Below are positions 54,505 through 64,000 of a DNA stretch of 64,000 nt, in pieces. Origin of the DNA: Neovahlkampfia damariscottae (Eukaryota > Heterolobosea > Selenaionea > Neovahlkampfiida > Neovahlkampfiidae). The notes beneath the pieces were generated by a model, which searched no databases, had not been told where the DNA came from, and saw nothing but the letters and a program-made list of their open reading frames with translations. Numbering within the stretch: the first letter of the stretch is position 1; every line of letters begins with the position of its first letter. The position numbers were made by a program, and so were the translations under genes. The stretch lies in NCBI GenBank assembly GCA_016618085.1, contig JABLTG010000104.1:1-64000 (forward strand), read 5' to 3'.

Positions 54505-55142
54505 ATGAGAGTGTTATGTTTATTCTTGATCAGTTGTTTAATTTTATTAACTGTTTCACAAAAAATCCCTTCAAAAGAAGAATGTCCATCTGACGCAACA
54601 GCCTTTGTTAATTCACCTGCCGCAACACAAATGTGGGTAAGAATCTTCTTTTTTCACATTGGTAGAGTTCAATAAAAGATGGTAATTTAAATTCCATTCA
54701 AGATGCTATTAAAAATACTCCTTGTCTCGTACATGTTCGTAGTGAAGATGGAAGAGGTTTTTCTTTTTATTTATTTTAAAAAAAAAAGGACCCCTCTTTT
54801 GGGCTTATGAATTCAATAAACCAGGTAACTTTAAATCATTTTATTAAAATAAAAAGACATAATCAATTTCTTGATCACTAATGGTTGTGAAGAAAATGAA
54901 AGAGATGTTTCTGGAAAACTTCCAAAAGATCTTCAACCTTCTATTGGACTTAATTTCAAACCAGGAAGAGGTTTTATTTTTTTATTCTAAATTTTGAATA
55001 AGACATCAATGGACTTCCAAAACATTTAAGGGATGATAGTAAACCAAAACAACCATCAGAAGAAGAAGAAATGCAAAGATTAGCAAAGGAAAGAATGGAA
55101 AAAATGAAAAAACAACTCAATGAAGAAAATGATGAATTGTAA
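54505..55142 (+). CDS. Secreted/ER-retained ankyrin-repeat protein
   Basis: Five exons (54505-54636, 54666-54756, 54789-54824, 54857-54970, 55003-55142); introns 29, 32, 32 and 32 nt; one exon of 36 nt; 170 residues. A signal peptide (MRVLCLFLISCLILLTVSQ) is followed by two ankyrin-like units (SIKDGNLNSIQDAIKNTP, GRGPLFWAYEFNKPDIINFL). The Glu/Lys-rich C-terminus ends in NDEL, a KDEL-type ER-retention signal. A luminal ankyrin protein is uncommon; the partner is unknown. Confidence 0.8.
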
Positions 55143-55196
55143 ATTCCGTTAAAAAAATATAATAAATTTTATCCAATAACAATCATCCATTTTTTT

Positions 55197-56635
55197 ATGA
55201 GCCAAGACAAAGACGAAGAAAAAACAAAATACTTTGTTGCGAATTATGATGAAAATAATCCAATTATTCAACTAAAGGATAAAGCCGAGTGTTTGGAATT
55301 CATAAAAGTATCCGTTTTTTCGTTTTAAATTCATAGTTTACGACCCAGCAAGATGAACAAGAAATTTTGAAAGTCACTTTGACTTTGAAAGCATTGGAAG
55401 AATATAAATCTACCACTTCTTTACAACAATTGAATTTAGCATCGTTTTTTATTTTTGACGAATTAGTCATGAGCGAAGAAGAAATGTTCGTCAAAAAATT
55501 TACAACTCTTGATCCTGCGGATGAAGAATCTATTCAATTGAAGGAGTGCATAATATCAGACTCTCAAAAGCTTGCTCTTGAAAATGACGAAAAATTGAAA
55601 TCAATAATTCCAGTTCCTGAATTATCAGAAGTAGAAGCAGAAGCAGAAGAAGAGAAATTAAGTCAAAAAGATGAAATTTTGGAATATTTTGAATTGAAAA
55701 CAAATACACAATCATCAAATACTTCAAGTGATTTAGGATTAACTTCTCAAAGAGCAGAAGTTTTGATTGAAAACATTGACAAAGAAATTGAATTTCATAT
55801 ATCACCTGGACAACCTGTTGTTAGTTCACTTGATAAAATGGAAATCATTTATGGACCAGAGGAAGAAGAAGAATTTTCAGAAGAAGATTTAATATCAGAT
55901 CATGAAAAAATAGGGAAAGAGGAAGTGAAAAAGAAAAATGAAGCCACTCAAACTATAGGTGATGATATAGAAACAGAAATTGAAGATGATGAAAAAATAG
56001 AATATGTGAATAATGGAAATGATAAAATGAATAATTCTGATTTTTCAATGTTACATGGAGCAACAGATGATGATGATAATGAATCGTTTAAAGAAGGATT
56101 TATTTTTCAACCCGTAGGTTTAACTGGAGATTCAAGTGCAGAAATTTTATCGTCTGATATTTCTGATGAAGATTTTGGGACCCCAAAAAAAAGAAAGAAA
56201 CAACCATATGAAAATTTATTAAAACATTCTTATACACCAAGAAAAACATCAAAAAATAGACATTCAATGATTTTTAAAAATTTTGTTGAAAAAATACAGG
56301 GAAACACAAGAAAAAATGAAGAAATTGTTTTGGAAGAACAAAAGAAATATATTGAATATTCCACTCATAAAATTATTTCACCTGCTCAAACACCAACAAG
56401 TTCAATTCTTATTAGAAAAAATGAGAGATTAATTCACAGTGATGAACCAAGAAAAAGAAAAATTCGAAATGAAATGGAAGAAGAAGAACATGTAACAAAG
56501 AAAATCAAATCATCACAACCCAATAGAACAGTGAGAAGAAATGTTGAAAAAAAATCAAATGTGCAAACCACAAACTCCAAACCAAAAACATCAAATACTC
56601 AAAAATGGTTAAATTTTTGTAAAAAGAATAAATAA
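55197..56635 (+). CDS. Acidic protein, family not recognised, probably nuclear
   Basis: Exons 55197-55307 and 55337-56635; intron 29 nt; 469 residues. The N-terminal ~120 residues look folded (KYFVANYDENNPIIQLKD, LTLKALEEY). The rest is Glu/Asp/Ser-rich and low in complexity, with basic clusters (KKRKK, KRKIR) that could be nuclear localisation signals. No domain is recognised. CCAATAA at 55173 precedes the ATG. The stop is 4 bp from that of SRP19. Confidence 0.65.
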
Positions 56636-56639
56636 TTTA

Positions 56640-57122
56640 TTATTTTTTTCTTTTTGTTTTTTTTTTGTTTGTTTGTCTGTTTTTTGAATTTGTTGTAGCT
56701 TCTGGTTTTTGTCGACTTTGTAATTGAGGAATTAACTTACCAGCAGCAAGTAAAAATTCTTTTTCTATTTTTAAATATTAAAATTAATGAATCAATAATT
56801 ACTTGTTTTAAATTCTGAAACTGGTTTTCCTTCTTCTTTCAGTAATACTCTCACTCTTCCTTCAGAAAAAAAATCTTTTGGATATTGTTTTTTGTTTTCT
56901 AATACACACTTTAATTTGTAATGAACACATATATCAAATATTTCTTTTGTTGTTGGTTTTTCTACAGAAAACTCTATTGGAATTCTCCTTCCTTTTTTTT
57001 TAAAATTAAAAAGGTTCAAAAAAAAACAAACCTTCTGAAGTTTTTAAATTTTTATCAATATAAGCAGGGTATATAATTTGATAATGTTTTATCTCTTCTT
57101 CTGTCAACTTTTTTGAGCTCAT
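56640..57122 (-). CDS. SRP19: Signal recognition particle 19 kDa protein
   Basis: Three exons (57122-57032, 56991-56803, 56764-56640); introns 40 and 38 nt; 134 residues (human 144). Family motifs: IIYPAYIDKN at the start, SEGRRIPIEFSVEKPT formed across the first intron, and GRVRVLLKEEGKP. The tail is Lys-rich. SRP19 binds SRP RNA helices 6 and 8 so that SRP54 can join. Only the middle exon is long enough to be visible as a frame. Confidence 0.93.
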
Positions 57123-57224
57123 CTTGAATTTGATGCAAAAAAAATGTACGTGGGTAAAAACGATTGGACAAAAATAATTTATTCATTTTTTTTATTTTAA
57201 TTTTTTTTTGTAAATTTATGTGAT

Positions 57225-58282
57225 TTACACATTTTTTAAGAAGAATTTTAAAATATCTGAAACTGATACAATACCAATAACCCTAGCATCATCATCCATA
57301 ATTAACAACCTATGAATTCTTGATTTTGAAAGATGTCTGATTATATTTTCAAATGTCTCTGTTTGAACACATGTATAAACAGGTATCTTTTGAAAATATT
57401 AATTTTTTTTTTCTTTTTTTTACTTTTGGTTTTTCTTTCAAAGCTTCTTCAATAGTTTGACCAACATCAAAATCTTTTGTCATATAAAGAACATCTGTCC
57501 TTGAATAAACATCAATTACTGATCCCTTTTCATTTACAATTGGTACAGCAGATATAGTATATTGACTAAACATTGAAATGACGTCAAAAACTTTATCTGT
57601 AGGTTTGGCTGTTTTTATTTTCGCATAAGTACCAATTCCAAGTTCAAGTAATGATTTTTTAAAAATAGGAAGTTGATCATTAATCTGTTTCAATTTTTTA
57701 GTTGAACACTTTTTTTTTTTTTTTTTTACTTTTTTCATTAAATAAGACAAAATTAAAGCGTGTGTTAAAATATGTAAAATACATCCATCTGATACAACAG
57801 GTGCTCTTCTTATACCCTTTTTATCAAAAAAAGTAATAACACTCATTAAACTTTCATCAGGTGACAATTGTAATAATTGTTCTGGTCTATTTCTTGTTCC
57901 AATTTCTCTCCATTTTCGTATTGTATTGTTATGTATTAATTCTTTAATTACTTTTGGTTCTTCATGATAATGATACAAAACATCAATTAAATCAGTTACA
58001 GTTAAAACACCACATATATTCTTTGTTTTTCCATCCCATAGTACAGTAAATTGTAAATCTTTTTTTTTTTTTTATTTTTTGTTAATTCTTACGTTCTTCT
58101 GCTGCCAGTCTAAATGCTTCTTTTACTTGTGTATCTATATCAAAAACCACAACTTTATTTGAAGCAGGCATCATGTCATAACAAGTGTGTTCTTTTAAAA
58201 AATCAATAATCGGCTTCAGTAATTGTTTTGGACTTGTTTCTTCTTCTAATTGAAAAACTTCATTTTCATCGTCATCAAACAT
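57225..58282 (-). CDS. AMPK gamma subunit (SNF4-like), CBS-domain protein
   Basis: Four exons (58282-58093, 58058-57730, 57684-57424, 57386-57225); introns 34, 45 and 37 nt; 313 residues, close to the gamma family. Successive CBS motifs end in GVLTVTDLIDVLYHYH, GIRRAPVVSDG, SAVPIVNEKGSVIDVYSRTD and RLLIMDDDARVIGIVSVSDI. Basic residues for adenine-nucleotide binding appear in RRAP and IHRLL. It senses AMP/ADP in the AMPK trimer. Two introns carry long T/A homopolymers on the plus strand. Confidence 0.88.
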
Positions 58283-58405
58283 TTGTTGTTCTGTTTGAAA
58301 AAATAAAATAATATTATTGGTTAAAAAAAAGACTCCAATTTAAAATTTGTAAAATAATTTAAGAAACTGAATTTTAAATTTTAAATTTAACAAGTTCTAT
58401 CTCTT

Positions 58406-58412
58406 TGATTGG
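58406..58412 (-). promoter_or_regulatory. CCAATCA box (reverse orientation) of P-loop kinase gene
   Basis: TGATTGG on the plus strand ends 3 nt before the ATG at 58416. Confidence 0.55.
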
Positions 58413-58415
58413 TTG

Positions 58416-59111
58416 ATGAATGAAACATATAACGAGTTGGTTGAACATTTACTGAAGAAGACCAAAGACCAAAATTCAAATAAATATTTTGTAGGAATTG
58501 CAGGATCTCCTGGTTCAGGAAAATCAACTATTTCTTTAAAAATTTTAGAATTATTGAATAAAAAAAATCCAAATATTTGTGGAATAGTTGGTATGGATGG
58601 GTTTCATTTTTATAAAAGTGAACTTGATAAAATGGAAAATGTAGAATATGCTTATAGAAGAAGAGGATCACCTTTTACATTTAATTCACTTGCTTTTTAC
58701 AATACACTTTTGAATTTAAAAAAAAACAACTCAGGAAAAGTGCCTTCATTTGATCATAAATTAGGTGATCCAATTGAAGAAGATATTACAATAACAGAAG
58801 AGTAATCATTTTATATTTTAAAAAAAGAAAGGAATAAGATTATTATAGTGGAAGGAAATTACTTATTTCTTCAAGAAGGAAATTGGAAAAAGATATCAAA
58901 CTTTTTTGATGAAAAATGGTTTATAAAAGTTGATATTGACATTGCAATGGAAAGAGTTCGAAAGAGACACTTGGAAACAGGATTGACAAATGAGCAAGCA
59001 TTATTCAGAATTGAAGATAATGATAAAATCAATGGAATTTTGATAAATGAATCCATTAAATCATTTAAAGTTGATAAAATTATTGAATCAAAAAATGAAG
59101 AAATAAAATGA
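58416..59111 (+). CDS. Phosphoribulokinase/uridine-kinase-like P-loop kinase
   Basis: Exons 58416-58801 and 58832-59111; intron 30 nt; 221 residues. The Walker A is GSPGSGKST (30-38). GMDGFHFY, RRGSPFTFN and SFDHKLGDP are typical of the small-molecule kinase group that includes YFH7, pantothenate- and uridine-kinase relatives. VEGNYLFLQEGNWKK gives the Walker-B-like strand and RVRKRHLETG the lid arginines. The substrate is unknown; a nucleoside or sugar is likely. The TGA stop touches the stop of the convergent AtuA-like gene. Confidence 0.82.
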
Positions 59112-61100
59112 TTATAACTTTGAATTTAATTTACCAATCCATTTGAAAGGAACATCAATTGGAATATCCAATAACATTTGAGCTAAACATTTTCCTTGAC
59201 GATCAACTCTCAAACTTTCAAGTCCACCACCTCCCAATGATCTTGAACAAACAAAATTAAATGCATTAATACCAGGTAATTCATATCTAATTATTTTTCC
59301 ATCAATTACATGTTTCATATATTCATAAACTACTTCAGAAGTCAAAACATTTTTCAAAAATTCAAAATATTCTGTTTCTCTTGCTATAATTCCAATATTT
59401 GCATTGTCACCTTTATCACCACTTCTACCTAATGCCAATGTTATTAATGGTACTTTTATCGTTTTTTCTTTTGTTTTGATATAATTTGATGATGGTTTTG
59501 AAATTGCAAATGATTCAATTGTTGTTTCTCCTAAATATGGATAAAGTGATGTTAAATTAAAGTTTGATCCAACTGAAATAGAAATTGGTACTGATTCTTT
59601 TGAACATAAAACAGATGAATATTGTACTTTTGGAGATATTTTTGGTCTACCACCTCCAGAACCTGATATTCCAGGTGCCATTCCTGTTGCTGATGGAGCC
59701 ATTTCTTTTGCAAAAATACCTAATGCCTTTGGATTTTTATGTGAAACTGTTATTCTTAAAATAATTTCCCTTGAATGTAAAGTTCTTGAATGTGGACCAT
59801 AAGTTGTTTCTGATCCAATTACTTCAATATTATAATCATCAAAATCATCTAAACCGAATACGGATAATAATTTTCTAACCTTTGATAAAATTGAATAAGC
59901 TACTGCTTTTGCTTTCTTTTCAGCATCAATTCCACCAATCATTAAAGATCCACTTATCATAAATCCGTCTTGATATGTTAAAGAAACTTTATATGAATTT
60001 GTAGGTGCTCTCCCTCTAAAAAAATTTAGTTTTAAAGTTAAATTCGAAACCTTGCTCTAGAAACAAAAACTCTATTCTTTTCAATTTGTTTCAATGTTAC
60101 TTGTGTAAAATCTAAAATTACATCAGGTAAAATATAATTTGCAGGATCATGAATTTCATAAACCATTTGTTCACCAACAGTACCTATAAATGAACAAAAA
60201 CTCAAAATATTACCTGTTGTTACGATTCCTCCTGTTTTTTCAGGTTTTGTTACCTATGAGATATTAATATGAATTGAAAATCATACAACGAATGTTCCAT
60301 CAGGTTTACATTCAACAATTGGAAAACCAATATTATCCCAACCTTCTTTGAATGATTTCTCCCAATCTGTGAAATTCCCACCTGTACATTGACATCCACA
60401 TTCAATAATATGTCCTGCCAACGAACCTGAAGCCAATAAATCATAATCTGTTGATTTCCATCCAAATTCATACATTAATGGTGCCAAAACAAGTGCAGAA
60501 TCAACACATCTTCCAGTGACAATGACATCAGCGCCTTCAATTAAAGCTTGAACAATTGGAATTGCACCAAAGTACGCATTAGCACTCATAAATTTATTAA
60601 CTTTTGGTATTTTTTCTTCTTCTATTAATGAAAATGCATTTATATTCATATTTTTAATTGTATTGGTAATATCATCCCCATAAATAGCAGCTACTTTCAC
60701 TTTGAAACCAGATTTTTCAGAAATATCTTCTATTGCCTTTTTACATGCTAATGGATTCATTCCACCTTTGAAGTTTAATCTTTTAGTTTCTTTTCTTACC
60801 AGCATTTGTGATAACTTTTATTTTTTTTTTCATTATTGTCTTTATCAAAGGTTTCCAAACAGATGTTACAAATTCCGAGATATAACCACCTTCACCCATT
60901 CCATCAGATTTTTTATTTTTTAATTTTGCAAGAATACCCATAGTCACTTCTGATAAATAATCACCAACTAAATAATCAACATTTCCTTGTTTGACTAATT
61001 GATGAGCACCTGTAGAAGTATCACCCCAAAATGCAGACCAACTTTTTGATTAGAAATAATTTTATTTTTTTTACCAACCAATTTTCACAAGTTCTTTCAT
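59112..61100 (-). CDS. AtuA-like (DUF1446) protein
   Basis: Six exons (61100-61075, 61041-60800, 60765-60287, 60253-60214, 60183-60051, 60015-59112); introns 33, 34, 33, 30 and 35 nt; exon 1 is 26 nt. 607 residues. The AtuA N-terminal block reads CWSAFWGDTSTGAHQ, then DYLVGDYLSEVTMGILAK, ITNAGGMNP and GRCVDSALVL. The C-terminal ~100 residues carry the AtuA-associated domain (LALGRSGDKGDNANIG). In bacteria AtuA belongs to acyclic-terpene catabolism; the exact reaction is unclear. Introns show it is a settled host gene. Confidence 0.85.
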
Positions 61101-61144
61101 TGATGGTTTTTTCTTCAATTTTGATTTTATTGGTCAAATCAAAA

Positions 61145-61511
61145 ATGAATGAAGATGAAATAGAACAACTAAAATCTCAAGTAAAGAATTCATTTATAAT
61201 AGAAAGGGCTGTTGATGTATGTCCTGTATTGAATGATATCTATTTTTTGTGCTTAAATTATACACCAAAAGAAAATAGAAAAGTTGGATGTGAAATTCAT
61301 CAAAAAAAATTGAAAACATGTTTAGATTATGAATTAAATGAACAGTCAGTCTTCAAATATAACTAAATATATGATTTTTAGGGTCAGGAATAATTTAAAA
61401 TTTTGTAAAAATGAAGTGGAAAATTATAAAAAAAATAAATCAGAAGTAAATTTTTCAAACATATCTGAATGTATGAGAAACGTATTTAAAAACCATTATG
61501 ATCCTCTGTAA
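61145..61511 (+). CDS. Small twin CX9C (CHCH) protein
   Basis: Exons 61145-61344 and 61382-61511; intron 37 nt; 109 residues. Cys26/Cys36 and Cys49/Cys59 form two CX9C pairs 12 residues apart. Two more Cys lie near the C-terminus. It has no cleavable presequence, as usual for MIA40 substrates of the mitochondrial intermembrane space. It may be a respiratory-chain assembly factor; the exact family is not identified. It is divergent from the AtuA-like gene by 44 bp with TTATTGG between them. Confidence 0.75.
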
Positions 61512-61578
61512 AATAAATATTATTCATTGGACAATTTTTAACCAACCAAATTCATTTGTTTTTTCCAAACTTTGAAAC

Positions 61579-63537
61579 ATGACGGATATCAATGAAAAAT
61601 TAAATTTTTTTATTCTTGATTCAGACACACAAATTGGAGACCCAGAAAATCTTCTTCTTGAAGATTCATCAGTTTGGGAAAGCTCAAAAGAAAATAATTC
61701 AACAATCTCCTTTTCACTTCACGAAGAAGAACAAGAACAAGAAAAAGAAGAAGAAGAAGAAGCCCTTGAAGAAGAAAAAGAAGAAGAATTGATTTCTATT
61801 GAGTCAAAACCATCTGCTTTTATTTTAAAAGAATTAGAAGTTGTTGTACCAAAAAACTCAAAAAATTCAGTTTCCACAGGTCTTTTATGGGTTATGAATG
61901 GTTTAGACTTTTTTTTATTTTAAAAAATTATAGAAAAACCTGATTTTAAACTTCTTGCTTCTTTTGACTTTTGCACTGAAAAAATTTTTAAAAGTTTAAA
62001 ACATGAATCAGAAAGTGAACCTGTTTTATTTTTTGAAATGAAAAAAGAAAAACAAACATTTAAATTAGAAAAACCAGCAATTGGTAGATATCTCATCATT
62101 AGTAAAAAAAAAAAAAAAAAAAATTAAAAAAAACAAAGAATGTATTGAATCAATTGGAGATAAAACTGAAATTCAACAATTAAATTTTATTGGTAGTGTG
62201 GTACCAAAAGAACAATTCATTAAAGTTGGAGGAAAAAAAACTATTTTCGATTTAATTTCTAGTTTAAAATTAACTTTGAATGATAAAAAATATTCCGATT
62301 TGACAATAACTATTGGAAAAAAACAATTTTATTGTCATAAACTTATTTTATCACAATGGTAATGATATTGAATTATTAATCATTTAGTTCAAAATTAAAT
62401 TTGAATCAATCCGAAATTAAAGTTGAAAATATAGAAGAAGTTGTTTTTTCAAAAATACTTGATTTTTTATATACTGGATCAATTGAAGTTTCTAAAGATA
62501 ATAATGATATTTATTTAAAATCAGCTAATATTTTAGGATGTCAACCACTTTCATTAACATGTTTTGAATTTTTATCAAATTCAAACCAATCAAATATCTG
62601 TCAACTTTTAATGGATGGAAAAAATGGAAAATTTGGTGAAGTTGATGTTGATGGATTAGTAAACAAATGTGTTAAAGTAATTTCCAAAAAATGTGAAGAA
62701 ATTTTTAAATCAGATGATTTCTTAAATCTTGATTCAGAAGTCATACTTTCAATTTTAAAATCATCTGATATTGATATTGATGAACTTTCTATTTTTAATG
62801 CAATCATAAAATGGGGAAAAAATCAACAAAAGAAAACAAACAAAGAGTTGAATGAAATTTTAAAAGATTTAATTTTACAAGTTCGATTACCATTAATTTC
62901 ATCAGAAGATTTAATTAAAATTGTTAAACCAACCAAATTAGTACCATTCGATTCTTATTTACATGCATTGGAATATCATGTAGCACCAGAAGATGTTAAA
63001 CCAATTGGAATTCAATTTAAAGCAAGAGGTTCAAATTCAACAAAATTCAAATGGGATATTACAACAGGTGGAAATCAACAATGTTTTACTTTATCAAATT
63101 CAAATTTAACAGTAAAAAAAATTAGTGGTGGATCAACATGGAATAATGCGATGATATATGGAAATAAACCATTAAAAAGTGGAAAACATTATTATGAATT
63201 GAAACTTGATCATACAGCAAGTGATAAAAGTGGTTTTGCAATTGGATTATCAAAAGATAAAAAATTAAAACAAAAATATAGTAAAGATATGGTTATTGGT
63301 ATGTCAGGTTATCAATATAATTTATCTGGTACAAATGGATCATCAAATAAAGCAGGAGATGTTATTGGAGTTCTTGTTGATTTTGGAAGATCAAAAGTAT
63401 ACTTCTTTATTAATGGAAAGAAATGTGGATCTGAAGGTCTTTTACAATCAGGTACAGAATATTGGCCATGTGTTCATCTTTATTATGTGAATGATCAAAC
63501 AACACTTTCATTCCCTTCAACTATTCCAAAAGTATAA
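61579..63537 (+). CDS. BTB-BACK-SPRY protein
   Basis: Four exons (61579-61900, 61934-62101, 62139-62358, 62388-63537); introns 33, 37 and 29 nt; 619 residues. An acidic N-terminus (runs of Glu) is followed by BTB at ~205-300 (YSDLTITIGKKQFYCHKLIL, then ILDFLYTGSI) and BACK at ~310-420 (LPLISSEDLIKIVKPTKLVP). SPRY at ~440-615 includes GKHYYELKLDH, GFAIGLSKD and VIGVLVDFGRSKVYFFINGK. It is likely a cullin-3 substrate adaptor. Intron 2 has a 20-A run; the 37-nt model keeps the frame. Confidence 0.85.
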
Positions 63538-63549
63538 AAAATGATTTAT

Positions 63550-64000
63550 TTAACAATTTTGTAATTTTAAATTTGTTTTGATTGTCTCTAAAGAAAAAGC
63601 AGAGACACCACCATCACCATGAACTGTGAAGAATGCTCCTGCATTAAATTCACCGAATACATTTTGTGTTAATGTTACACCATCTGTATTTGCTGTGAAT
63701 GCTCCTACAAATGAACCAATATGTTCAAATGATATTCTATCAAAAATATGAAATATTGATCTAAATTTATGTTGATCTACCATTATCCAATAACCTTTTC
63801 CATTTGAACATTGTAATAAAGCAAAACCCTCTGGTTCTTCAATAAATACACCTTCACCAAATGTTTTAATATATTTTCCATCTAAAGAATAAATTCTTAT
63901 CCCTAGATGTTTTTGCATTTCATCTGCAATTAAAATGTGATCATATGAACGATCTATAATTATTGATTCTACTTTGTACAATATTCCATTTCCTTTAGTT
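63550..64000 (-). CDS. Beta-propeller phytase-like protein, C-terminal part, cut by window edge
   Basis: The frame is open from the right window edge to the stop at 63550; ~150 residues visible. The repeats and residues DRSYDHILIADEMQKHLGI, then EPEGFALLQCSNGKGYWIM, VDQHKFRSIFHIFDR and NTDGVTL follow the 3-phytase/beta-propeller pattern, with acidic calcium-site residues. Such enzymes release phosphate from inositol hexakisphosphate. The missing N-terminal part prevents checking the full calcium site. Convergent with the BTB gene, 12 bp apart. Confidence 0.65.
   Translation of the reverse strand, partial: TKGNGILYKVESIIIDRSYDHILIADEMQKHLGIRIYSLDGKYIKTFGEGVFIEEPEGFALLQCSNGKGYWIMVDQHKFRSIFHIFDRISFEHIGSFVGAFTANTDGVTLTQNVFGEFNAGAFFTVHGDGGVSAFSLETIKTNLKLQNC

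Noticed and set aside
62083-62138. Alternative 56-nt intron in the BTB-BACK-SPRY gene
   Set aside because: The 37-nt intron 62102-62138 also keeps the frame and matches the usual length; RNA data could still change this.

Overview
The window looks like compact, AT-rich nuclear DNA of a unicellular eukaryote. I read 41 protein genes, two of them cut by the window edges, on both strands in roughly equal number. They carry about 108 GT-AG introns of only 26-45 nt. The code is standard: TAA, TGA and TAG all end genes. The gene content implies mitochondria (SAM50, twin CX9C proteins), peroxisomes (PEX12), a Golgi and endosomal system (COG2, SYS1, a VAMP7-like SNARE, a BEACH protein) and a Rho-type signalling and cytoskeletal repertoire (DOCK GEF, RhoGAP, RGS domains). 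That fits a free-living amoeboid or amoeboflagellate protist. A heterolobosean-like lineage is one possibility, but I cannot fix the phylum from sequence alone.

Layout. 1-458: C-terminal part of a Fanzor (eukaryotic TnpB) gene. 1-11 kb: thioredoxin-fold/RGS fusion, adenine-deaminase-like enzyme, membrane protein, helical-repeat protein, COG2, a two-TM protein and a Zn-ribbon protein. 11-20 kb: monothiol glutaredoxin with a membrane tail, tandem ceramidase-like genes, a hotdog-methyltransferase fusion, LSM3, an M50B-like membrane protease, SYS1 and a large charged protein. 20-32 kb: DOCK GEF, multi-TM protein, RING E3, IMP 5'-nucleotidase, PEX12, riboflavin kinase. 32-43.5 kb: RGS-RhoGAP-TPR protein, M20 dipeptidase, SAM50, DIM1, MPP6, VAMP7-like SNARE, degenerate M20 homologue. 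43.5-44 kb: a MITE-like insertion. 44-54 kb: a 3063-residue BEACH-WD40 protein with 20 exons. 54-64 kb: CHCHD2/10-like protein, ER ankyrin protein, unknown acidic protein, SRP19, AMPK gamma, P-loop kinase, AtuA-like enzyme, twin CX9C protein, BTB-BACK-SPRY protein and the edge of a phytase-like protein.

Three architectural features stand out. First, a CCAATCA heptamer in either orientation lies 2-52 nt before at least 20 start codons and looks like the main core-promoter element. Second, most of the introns I modelled are 29-38 nt. Third, convergent genes abut with 0-38 bp between stop codons. The single exception is a 450-bp gap bounded by 31-bp inverted repeats, which I interpret as a non-autonomous DNA transposon.

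The genes do not form operons. They are mostly housekeeping genes: 18S rRNA dimethylation next to an exosome cofactor, purine salvage, FMN synthesis and membrane traffic. Splice models come from reading-frame continuity, GT/AG borders and family alignment by eye. No tRNA, rRNA or CRISPR array was seen.
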